Shown here: positions 15,346 to 20,257 of the stretch, piece by piece | How the letters are laid out: each line of letters opens with the position of its first letter | Position numbering within the stretch: position 1 is the first letter of the stretch | Virus record (IMG/VR): IMGVR_UViG_3300048590_000316 | Location: 1-22,199 of that record | Source: a virus | Strand: one strand, 5' to 3' | Length of the DNA stretch: 22,199 nt | The notes under the pieces: generated by a model | Told to the model about the DNA's origin: nothing | Database searches by the model: none | Seen by the model: the letters and a program-made list of their open reading frames with translations, nothing else | Made by a program: the position numbers and the translations under genes

Positions 15346-15573
15346 TCATGTGCTGCTCGTAAGGCTTGGAATCACGGACGCCACGATGGCCTCGGGGCGC
15401 AGCCCGTACACGATCACCAGCGCGGCCACTAGGCGCAACGTCGGGTTGTCGCTCTGCCCCGATTCCAGCGCGTGCAAATGGCCTTTCGTCGTGCCCAGCA
15501 CGTCGGCGGCTTCCTGCAAGCTCCAGCCTTTGGCTTCGCGCGCCTTGCGCAGCAGTGTTTGTAGTGGCGTCAT
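15346..15573 (-). CDS. Cassette 5: XRE-family helix-turn-helix regulator
   Basis: A 75-residue single-domain DNA-binding protein of the Cro/C1 (XRE) type. The helix-turn-helix spans about residues 16-45, with WSLQEAADVLGTTKGHLHALE matching the Q-A-A...G...LE pattern, followed by SGQSDNPTLRLVAAL. ATG 15573 (after GAGAGGGA) is chosen. An in-frame TTG within attC e would add 16 residues. It stops 2 nt before the R box and its stop overlaps an alternative ATG of the next gene. It could control the cassette operon or the nearby promoter; the target is unknown. Confidence 0.82.
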   Translation of the reverse strand: MTPLQTLLRKAREAKGWSLQEAADVLGTTKGHLHALESGQSDNPTLRLVAALVIVYGLRPEAIVASVIPSLTSST

Positions 15574-15603
15574 GCTCAGTCCCTCTCGCTCCGGGCGGCA
15601 GCC

Positions 15604-15696
15604 GCCCAACAGATCAGTCAACCGGACCAGCCCCGGCAGGCTTTCTAGGTACGCGCGGCGCCCGTGCTGGGCTGGCCGGTTACCTCTGCGTTAGGC
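15604..15696 (+). repeat. attC site e
   Basis: A 93-bp site. R'' is GCCCAAC and R' is GTTAGGC. The arm GT-C-AACCGG-A-CCAGCCC pairs with GT-AACCGG-CCAGCCC. The read-through tail of a cassette 6 reading frame ends inside it at 15645. Confidence 0.9.
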
Positions 15697-15833
15697 CTCT
15701 GATACCCGCGTGCGCAGTCCTTGCCAGCCTCTTGGCAGTCGCACAAGTGCGCCGCAGGGCACCTCAGCGTGTAGAAGCGCTGCCGCAGCGTGTCCAACTC
15801 GGCAACCAGTGTCGCCACCGCCACGGATGGCAC
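15645..15833 (-). CDS. Cassette 6, second reading frame: Cys-rich segment
   Basis: This frame reads more like protein than the continuation of the frame that starts at 15996. It gives LVAELDTLRQRFYTLRC, then CDCQEAGKDCARGYQ, and runs through the R box into attC-encoded PNAEVTGQPSTG. A GTG at 15833 could start it as a separate short protein. Alternatively it is the true 3' part of the 15996 gene after a one-base frame break near 15850. In the second case the site-encoded tail belongs to that protein. Confidence 0.4.
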   Translation of the reverse strand: MPSVAVATLVAELDTLRQRFYTLRCPAAHLCDCQEAGKDCARGYQRPNAEVTGQPSTGAART

Positions 15834-15996
15834 GCTGTTGCGCCACTCCGTTGGCGCCGGTCGCCGGCAGCGTGCGCAGCTTGGCGATGAAGGCGCCGCA
15901 CTGCTCGGCCAGCGCCTTGCCTTCGTTCATCAGCGCGGCCTCGGTCGCGGTCAGTTGGCGATAGCCGGTGATCTTCGGTTGCGTGAAGGTTTCCAT
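15691..15996 (-). CDS. Cassette 6: Acb2/Tad1-like N-terminal segment, frame doubtful
   Basis: ATG 15996 with AGGA 6 nt upstream starts METFTQPKITGYRQLTATE followed by ALMNEGKALAEQCGAFIAKL. This resembles the N-terminal helix region of small phage proteins of the Acb2/Tad1 hairpin family, which sequester cyclic nucleotides and block CBASS or Thoeris defence. The usual C-terminal half (a W...TDLQTGFMALTRA pattern) is absent. After about residue 48 this frame becomes Gly/Arg-rich and shadow-like, while a neighbouring frame looks coding. The gene may be frameshifted, chimeric or truncated. The stop in this frame is the R-box TAA. Confidence 0.45.
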   Translation of the reverse strand: METFTQPKITGYRQLTATEAALMNEGKALAEQCGAFIAKLRTLPATGANGVAQQRAIRGGGDTGCRVGHAAAALLHAEVPCGALVRLPRGWQGLRTRVSEA

Positions 15997-16031
15997 TTCG
16001 TTCCTAGGTTGTGCCGCTTTTCGGGGGAGCG

Positions 16032-16088
16032 GGCTAACCCCTCATTCCAGCCGACGCCTAGCGGCGCGGCTGAATTCGATCGTTGGGC
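16032..16088 (+). repeat. attC site f
   Basis: A 57-bp site almost identical in layout to classic 59-base elements. R'' is GGCTAAC and R' is GTTGGGC. The arm ATT-C-CAGCCG-A-CGCC pairs with ATT-CAGCCG-CGCC around a TAGC loop. The gene to its right reads through it and ends in PNDRIQPRR. Confidence 0.92.
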
Positions 16089-16834
16089 GTCTTGCTGCAC
16101 TCGGCGCGAGCCACGTTCAGCGCCCGCAGCTTCGCGTCAATGTCCGCCACCGGATCGCGCATGAAGTCAATGCTGATTCCGCGCTCCTGGCCCTGCGCCT
16201 CGCCATCGTCGTAGTAGGTGTGCGGCATCGCCACGCAGTAGGCCAGCAGGCGGCGCAGGTAGCGTTCATCGGTGCTTGTCGGCATGCCGTCGTCCCGGCG
16301 CTCCCGCACCGGACGGTCTAACACCTCGCGCGCTTCCGACACTTCCTTCCACTCGTCGGCATTGGTCCCGAGTCTTGCGGCAAGAAGATCCGTCACCCGG
16401 GCCAGCATCTGCCGTTCCCTCGGTTGCCGCAAGTCGATCGCTTCGTTGCCCTGCCCGTCGGCCCACGTAACCGGGCGCCACTGATCTCGCTCGGCAGCTG
16501 TGGCTCTTTGCGTAGCCCACGCCTCGAACACCGCGACCGACATATACCGGTCCATGTTCTCGTGCACGTATCCGACGATCTGGCTCTCAAGCAGCATCCC
16601 GTCTTTGCTCCGCTGCAGCCACGCCAGCAGTTTGCGCTCATTCCACAGCCGCAGGGCTTCATCCTCTGCCTTGGCGCCTGAGCGTGTAAGTCGCGCAAAT
16701 GGACCGGTAGCGCCGCACTGACCGCAGCAGACGGACACCAGCCGCTGCATGTGGTTCCAGTGAAATGTGTGCCGCGGATCGCGGGTGCCTGGGTTGCCGC
16801 AATGGGGGCACTCGCGCACGTCGATCGCGGCCAT
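16058..16834 (-). CDS. Cassette 7b: protein with Lar-like zinc domain
   Basis: A 258-residue protein. Residues 8-67 hold C9-x2-C12 (ECPHCG), then C37-x2-C40 (CGQCGATGP) and a closing LRLWNERK. This matches the layout of the Lar family of phage and prophage restriction-alleviation proteins and related zinc ribbons. The remaining 190 residues are charged, probably helical, and not recognised. ATG 16834 overlaps the upstream stop by one base (TGATG), so the two genes in this cassette are translationally coupled. The last nine residues are encoded by attC f. A role in easing restriction fits the methyltransferase cassettes nearby, but only the small N-terminal domain supports it. Confidence 0.6.
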   Translation of the reverse strand: MAAIDVRECPHCGNPGTRDPRHTFHWNHMQRLVSVCCGQCGATGPFARLTRSGAKAEDEALRLWNERKLLAWLQRSKDGMLLESQIVGYVHENMDRYMSVAVFEAWATQRATAAERDQWRPVTWADGQGNEAIDLRQPRERQMLARVTDLLAARLGTNADEWKEVSEAREVLDRPVRERRDDGMPTSTDERYLRRLLAYCVAMPHTYYDDGEAQGQERGISIDFMRDPVADIDAKLRALNVARAECSKTPNDRIQPRR

Positions 16835-17040
16835 CAGCGTTGCTCCCCTTGGCACAGCGGGCACGGCATCATGTAGTCGCACCACGGGTCCATGCCGTCG
16901 CCGTGGCAGCGCTCGCAGGTCGGCTCGTCAAACGGCTCGTCGCGGTCGTCCCAGTAGTGTTCGCTACCGTCCGCGCGCTCCGGCTCCAGCCGCCCAACAG
17001 GTCGCTCATGCGGACCCTGGCCGGCAATGCTCGTGGTCAT
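16834..17040 (-). CDS. Cassette 7a: small Cys-rich protein
   Basis: A 68-residue protein starting at ATG 17040 behind a strong AGGAGG, both inside attC g. The first 15 or so residues (MTTSIAGQGPHERPVG) are site-encoded. The C-terminal half has CERCHGDG and CPLCQG, two CxxCxG-type motifs like a DnaJ zinc centre, common in small phage proteins. It is coupled to the Lar-like gene, making this the only clear two-gene cassette. Confidence 0.7.
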   Translation of the reverse strand: MTTSIAGQGPHERPVGRLEPERADGSEHYWDDRDEPFDEPTCERCHGDGMDPWCDYMMPCPLCQGEQR

Positions 17041-17082
17041 CGAACCTCCTCGCGGCCAGGGCCGCATAGCTTTGCGTTAGGC
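16992..17082 (+). repeat. attC site g
   Basis: A 91-bp site. R'' is GCCCAAC and R' is GTTAGGC. The arm GCT-C-ATGCGG-A-CCCTGGCC pairs with GCT-ATGCGG-CCCTGGCC. Its minus strand carries AGGAGG and ATG 17040. Confidence 0.92.
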
Positions 17083-17436
17083 GCGCTCGCGCAGCTTGTG
17101 GTGCCGTGCAGCGCACTTGTGTTGTCCAGGCTGAAAGTAGCCTGGGCCGCTGTAGCCGCACACAAAGCACGGCGCCTGTTCCATGCGGCCGGCCGAGAAC
17201 AGCAAGTCTTCAAGGCGGCGCTTCTGCCCTTCAAGCTGCTTGATTTCTGCGCGCCGCGGCTTCGCGGCAGCTTCCAGCATCAAGCGCACGGCCGCAGGGC
17301 TATACCAGTGCCCGCGCTCGATGCCATGCTCTGGGCCAGCATTTGTCAGAACGGTAGGCTGGCCGCGTCGCGTCGGCAACAGCGCGCCTAACCCGTCAGT
17401 CAACCGGACCTTGGCCGGCGTTGCGTCGTCAGTCAT
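17077..17436 (-). CDS. Cassette 8: hypothetical protein with C-terminal Cys/His cluster
   Basis: A 119-residue protein. AGGAG lies 5 nt before ATG 17436, both in attC h; the first 17 or so residues (MTDDATPAKVRLTDGLG) come from the site. The core contains EHGIERGHWYSPAAVRLMLE and a coiled-coil segment (AEIKQLEGQKRRLEDLL). The end is CFVCGYSGPGYFQPGQHKC followed by AARHH, a probable zinc finger. The stop is the TAA of the R box. The start overlaps the end of the upstream MT-A70 gene by 8 nt. The function is unknown. Confidence 0.68.
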   Translation of the reverse strand: MTDDATPAKVRLTDGLGALLPTRRGQPTVLTNAGPEHGIERGHWYSPAAVRLMLEAAAKPRRAEIKQLEGQKRRLEDLLFSAGRMEQAPCFVCGYSGPGYFQPGQHKCAARHHKLRERA

Positions 17437-17480
17437 CGTTGCTCCTGTTGCGGCCAAGGCCGGTTACTTCTGCGTTAGCC
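17386..17480 (+). repeat. attC site h
   Basis: A 95-bp site. R'' is GCCTAAC and R' is GTTAGCC. The arm GT-C-AACCGG-A-CCTTGGCCG pairs with GT-AACCGG-CCTTGGCCG. The minus strand of the loop carries AGGAG and ATG 17436. The upstream gene's stop is 5 nt past that start's A. Confidence 0.92.
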
Positions 17481-18082
17481 GCCGAAAACAGGTCGTCTGC
17501 CACTTCGTTGCCAAAGGCGTCCCACCCAGCGCGGCGCGCTCTTGCGTACATCTCCAGGCGCGGGCCTGGGCTCACTTGCTCCACCAGCCTGTAGAACTCG
17601 GCCGGCTTCTCGCTGTGCCGCCCGCGCGGCCAGTTAAACCACGTCCCTCCAGTGCTGCCGAACGGGTTGCCGTGGCGTGTGCCCTTGCGGCACACCAGCA
17701 CATGCTCGGTGTTGCACTGGAAGCGGCCGGTTCCCAGGCCTGGCTTTGCCCAGGTCACCACCTGCTGCGGCTCAAAGCCCCAGGCCCGCGCCACGGTGTA
17801 GCCCCAATCCATGTGCTGGTTCAGCACCCACAGCCACAGGTGCGCCTGTTTCGCGGTGCGCGGTTGCAAGTCGCAAATCTCCTGCACGCTCATGGTCTGG
17901 TAGTGCTTCTGCGGTCGCGCCTTGTCGGTAAAGCGCGTTTCCCACGTCGCGCCAAGGTCAGGAGTCCACGGCGGGTCTGCCACCACACATGCATACGCCG
18001 GTGCGTCGGCGGCTAACACGTCGCTCGAAACGACATGCCCCGGCATGGCGTCGGCGGTCATCGAAAGGTCAGCGAGGGGCAT
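17429..18082 (-). CDS. Cassette 9: MT-A70-family N6-adenine methyltransferase
   Basis: A 217-residue methyltransferase. The catalytic DPPW is at residues 36-39 within YACVVADPPWTPDLG, and the conserved HLWLWVLNQHMDWG, WAKPGLGTGRFQCNTEHVL and SEKPAEFYRLVEQVSPGPRLEM follow in the order typical of MT-A70 enzymes. Such phage enzymes methylate adenine in DNA. GGAG lies 9 nt before ATG 18082, inside attC i. ATG 18061 is an alternative without a ribosome binding site. The protein reads through the R box and ends in site-encoded NAEVTGLGRNRSNDD, overlapping the next gene's start. Protection from restriction is the most likely role. Confidence 0.88.
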   Translation of the reverse strand: MPLADLSMTADAMPGHVVSSDVLAADAPAYACVVADPPWTPDLGATWETRFTDKARPQKHYQTMSVQEICDLQPRTAKQAHLWLWVLNQHMDWGYTVARAWGFEPQQVVTWAKPGLGTGRFQCNTEHVLVCRKGTRHGNPFGSTGGTWFNWPRGRHSEKPAEFYRLVEQVSPGPRLEMYARARRAGWDAFGNEVADDLFSAANAEVTGLGRNRSNDD

Positions 18083-18105
18083 GCGTTTCAGCTCCAGCGT
18101 TAGGG
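18011..18105 (+). repeat. attC site i
   Basis: A 95-bp site. R'' is GGCTAAC and R' is GTTAGGG (next base C). The arm GCTC-GAAACG-A-CATGCCCC pairs with GCT-GAAACG-CATGCCCC. Here the minus-strand GGAG and ATG 18082 fall in the L' arm itself rather than the loop. Confidence 0.9.
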
Positions 18106-18512
18106 CGCAGCGCATTCCACGCGGCCATCAGCGCCGCCTCAATCTCATGCAGGCGCCCCATCAGTTCATCGTGCTTCAGGCTGTAGCACGTCAACTTGTA
18201 CCAATGGCTACCGGCTTCACCCGTCACATCGACTTCGGCGCTTTCCCACACGCCACCCGGCGCGCTGGCGTGTTCCAGCCGAAACGGGCGCACCACAATT
18301 TGCATGGGCTTGCCGTCGTTGCACTCGCACTCTCGGGCCTGGATCGCGCTGCGCCGGTATGCGTACCAGTTGCACCCGTTGTCACGGCTCAGGCTGTCGG
18401 GCGCTACGCGAAAGCCTTGTGCAATCAGCCACTCGCGCAGGCCGTCGCATCCAAACAGCGGCCTAACTGTCGGTTCAACCGGACCCAAAACGGCCGGGCT
18501 AGTCTGTTCCAT
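18069..18512 (-). CDS. Cassette 10: conserved hypothetical phage protein, paralog B
   Basis: A 147-residue paralog of the cassette 2 protein, with roughly two thirds of residues identical by eye across the body. Shared blocks are CNWYAYR, ARECECNDGKPMQIV, EVDVTGEAGSHWYKL and ELMGRLHEIEAAL. AGGAG lies 7 nt before ATG 18512, inside attC j. An ATG at 18518 is too close to the binding site. The N-terminal 17 or so residues are site-encoded. It reads through attC i and ends in PNAGAETHAPR, overlapping the MT-A70 start by 14 nt. Confidence 0.75.
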   Translation of the reverse strand: MEQTSPAVLGPVEPTVRPLFGCDGLREWLIAQGFRVAPDSLSRDNGCNWYAYRRSAIQARECECNDGKPMQIVVRPFRLEHASAPGGVWESAEVDVTGEAGSHWYKLTCYSLKHDELMGRLHEIEAALMAAWNALRPNAGAETHAPR

Positions 18513-18562
18513 TTGCATACTCCTGTAGCGGCCGTTTCGGGCCGGTTAACCTAGCGTTAGGC
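18461..18562 (+). repeat. attC site j
   Basis: A 102-bp site. R'' is GCCTAAC and R' is GTTAGGC. The arm GGTT-C-AACCGG-A-CCC pairs with GGTT-AACCGG-CCC, and a second stem block (AAACGGCC) follows. The minus-strand loop carries AGGAG and ATG 18512. Confidence 0.92.
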
Positions 18563-18933
18563 CCGTTCACGCGCGTGGCCAGCATGTCGCAGTCGTTCAG
18601 TAGTGCCAGCACGGCCTGCACCGTGAGCCAGGTGTCGCCGTTCTTCTGCATGTTCTCCAGCCGCGCAACCAGCATGCCCCGCGCATCACGGTCGGCGCCT
18701 TCCACGGCGGCGCCCACGGCTTCCCACTTGGCACGCATCCTGTCGGCCTGCGGCACGCTGGCCCACTCGTCTTGCACATGCTCAATCGTCATGCCGTGCC
18801 ACGCCGCGTAAGCGCGCATGCCTGCGGTCGCGGGCGGTTTCAGTTCAATGGTGCTCATAGTCTTTCTCGCTCCGGTTACGTGGAGCCTAACTGGTCGGTC
18901 AACCCGGACTTCGGCCGGCTCTGCAGTGGTCAT
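18499..18933 (-). CDS. Cassette 11: hypothetical helical protein
   Basis: A 144-residue protein. The start is ATG 18933 with AGGAG 6 nt upstream in the loop of attC k. A second ATG at 18858 (MSTIELKPP) has only a distant GGAG, so the product may be made with or without the site-encoded leader MTTAEPAEVRVDRPVR. The body (MRAYAAWHGMTIEHVQDEW, then GMLVARLENMQKNGDTWLT) is alpha-helical and unrecognised. It reads through attC j and ends in site-derived residues (PNARLTGPKRPL...), overlapping the next start by 14 nt. Confidence 0.7.
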   Translation of the reverse strand: MTTAEPAEVRVDRPVRLHVTGARKTMSTIELKPPATAGMRAYAAWHGMTIEHVQDEWASVPQADRMRAKWEAVGAAVEGADRDARGMLVARLENMQKNGDTWLTVQAVLALLNDCDMLATRVNGPNARLTGPKRPLQEYANGTD

Positions 18934-18976
18934 TCGATGCTCCTTTCGGCCTCAGCCGGTTACCTCTACGTTAGGC
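18885..18976 (+). repeat. attC site k
   Basis: A 92-bp site. R'' is GCCTAAC and R' is GTTAGGC. The left arm GGT-C-AACCCGG-A-CTTCGGCC pairs with GGT-AACCGG...GAGGCC. The minus-strand loop carries AAAGGAG and ATG 18933. Confidence 0.9.
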
Positions 18977-18977
18977 A

Positions 18978-19202
18978 TTACAGTTTCCTTGCCACTTCGT
19001 TCATGGTGCTGCTTGTTGCCTGCATCATTTCCTTATGTCCCATTCGTCTTCCTTCTGCGAAGATGTCGCGCAACACGGAGTCAAGTTGTTGCGCTTTCTT
19101 GAAGGTAGGTAGCCACACTTCGTAAGTGCTGTCATTTGTCGCGTAAATTGCCAATCCTTCGGCATCCTCTACGCTCCCTTTCCATACGAATTTCACGGTC
19201 AT
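18978..19202 (-). CDS. Cassette 12: small hypothetical protein
   Basis: A 74-residue protein beginning MTVKFVWKGSVEDAEGLAIY, with a strong AGGAGGAAT before ATG 19202. It appears to be a small alpha/beta domain ending in a helical tail (EMMQATSSTMNEVARKL). The stop lies just before the R box. This cassette is visibly richer in A and T than its neighbours, which suggests a different source. The function is unknown. Confidence 0.68.
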   Translation of the reverse strand: MTVKFVWKGSVEDAEGLAIYATNDSTYEVWLPTFKKAQQLDSVLRDIFAEGRRMGHKEMMQATSSTMNEVARKL

Positions 19203-19217
19203 TATTCCTCCTCGAAT

Positions 19218-19275
19218 GCCTAACATTTCATTCAACCCGGACTGCCTGCGGCAGCCGGGTACCAAGCCGGTAGCC
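19218..19275 (+). repeat. attC site l, degenerate right arm
   Basis: A 58-bp site at the right edge of the array. R'' is GCCTAAC. The left arm ATTTCATTCAACCCGG-A-CTGCC pairs with GGTACCCGG-CTGCC. The R' box is GGTAGCC rather than GTTAGCC, so its crossover point may be damaged. The gene to the right stops 2 nt from it. Confidence 0.8.
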
Positions 19276-19276
19276 G

Positions 19277-19648
19277 TCACCAGTCTGAACCGATGACGGC
19301 AAGCCGGTCGCGCAAGCTGCGCAACTCGTAGCCCATCAGCGGCCACACCTTGTTCACCGCGTTCTGCCGGGCGATCTTCTTGCCCAACTCGGCGTCAAAG
19401 TTCTCCGGGCTTGCGCATGCGCTCTCGCCCGTCACCGTGAAGCCGTTTTTCAGCACCAGCACGCAGACGGTCAGGAGCCGCAGCGGGTGGTCCGCCGGCA
19501 CGGGCGGCTGAAAGTCGTCCGGCACTACCCCCGTGCCGGCGTTGATGTACCACTCGCTCGCAATGTTCGCCTCCACGTCCGCCAGGGTAATGCGCGGCGC
19601 CGTCAGCCCCTTTGTCTGAATTTCCTGCTCAATCTTGTCGTCGGTCAT
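19277..19648 (-). CDS. N4 gp49 / Sf6 gp66 family phage protein
   Basis: A 123-residue early phage protein. The block PLRLLTVCVLVLKNGFTVTG followed by ESACASPENFDAELGKKIAR and VNKVWPLMGYELRSL is the hallmark of the family named after N4 gp49 and Sf6 gene 66, whose biochemical function is not established. AGGA lies 7 nt before ATG 19648. The open frame extends upstream to 19774, but that part overlaps the pilin gene and is not used. It marks the right border of the cassette array. Confidence 0.87.
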   Translation of the reverse strand: MTDDKIEQEIQTKGLTAPRITLADVEANIASEWYINAGTGVVPDDFQPPVPADHPLRLLTVCVLVLKNGFTVTGESACASPENFDAELGKKIARQNAVNKVWPLMGYELRSLRDRLAVIGSDW

Positions 19649-19701
19649 GTTTCTGTCCTCAAAAACCGTGGCTTCATCGGGCGCCACGGCTAGCCCGTTA
19701 A

Positions 19702-20181
19702 TCAGCCCTTGCACGACCCGGGCAGATACTTCCGCGGCACGCTCGTGCCGTCGCCAGCGTTGCCGCAGCGCCAAGTGGCCACGATCCCTCCGGCACTCGG
19801 GTCGGTCGCCATGGTGTCGTCGGCAAACGGCCGCAGCGTGACGGTCTGGTTGTCGATCGTCGCATCGCCGATGCCGGTGACGACGACCGAAATCTGGCCC
19901 TTGTCATTGGTGGCGATCGACTTGACGTACTTGGTGCCCTTGCCGTCGGCCACCTCACACCCCCATTCACCGGCGGCAGGCAACGCGCCGGCAGTCTGGA
20001 TCGTCTCGGTGATGGTCGTCCGGCAAGCCGAGGCGGCCAGGAGCACCTCGGACATCTTGGCCTTGACGGTGTAGTCGCGGTACGCGGGCAGCGCGACGGC
20101 TGCGAGGATGCCGATGATGGCCACGACGATCATCAGTTCGATCAAGGTAAAGCCGGCGTGCCGGCGGAAAGTCTTGTTCAT
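19702..20181 (-). CDS. Type IV pilin
   Basis: A complete 159-residue type IVa major-pilin-like protein. The short basic leader [10 protein letters not shown] is followed by the class III cleavage site G/FTLIEL, then the hydrophobic N-terminal helix ([22 protein letters not shown]). The globular domain ends with a Cys pair near the C-terminus (WRCG...KYLPGSC), as in PilA/PilE proteins. AAAGGGA precedes ATG 20181. A prepilin peptidase and pilus machine would have to come from the host. Phage genes flank it on both sides and share its direction, so it is probably phage cargo. It could alter host pili to block superinfection or change receptors; that is inference. Confidence 0.9.
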   Translation of the reverse strand: MNKTFRRHAGFTLIELMIVVAIIGILAAVALPAYRDYTVKAKMSEVLLAASACRTTITETIQTAGALPAAGEWGCEVADGKGTKYVKSIATNDKGQISVVVTGIGDATIDNQTVTLRPFADDTMATDPSAGGIVATWRCGNAGDGTSVPRKYLPGSCKG

Positions 20182-20257
20182 GGGGTTCCCTTTCAGATTC
20201 CGGCCGGTGTCAGATGGACGCCCCTTGCTGCGGCCGGACCCGCAAGGTGCGATGGGT

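Larger units (their letters stand above)
13110..19275 (+). mobile_element. Integron cassette array without integrase (CALIN-like) in phage DNA
   Basis: Twelve attC-type sites spaced 0.3-0.9 kb apart bound twelve cassettes between a lone R' box at 13110 and a degenerate R' at 19269. Left arms read RYYYAAC, then a TCGCTCAAC-like box; right arms read a GTTAGCTC-like box, then GTTRRRY. In nearly every site the left arm has two extra unpaired bases (the C in GCTC-AAC and the A in CGG-A-CC), the polarity signature of the L'' arm. All sites therefore point rightward. Every credible cassette gene is on the minus strand. No tyrosine recombinase is encoded in the window, so cassette movement would need a recombinase encoded elsewhere in the phage or by the host. 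Confidence 0.88.

Noticed and set aside
15350-15890. Plus-strand ORFs inside cassettes, in the orientation expected from attC
   Set aside because: They are Arg/Pro/Ser-rich, lack domains and ribosome binding sites, and lie antisense to a clear XRE gene and other minus-strand genes.
13421-19275. CRISPR array
   Set aside because: Repeats are imperfect inverted repeats of 57-118 bp separated by whole genes, not short direct repeats with uniform spacers.
20182-20257. Terminator ahead of the pilin gene
   Set aside because: Only a short CCTTGC...GCAAGG stem with a long loop is seen, without a T-run, too weak to call.
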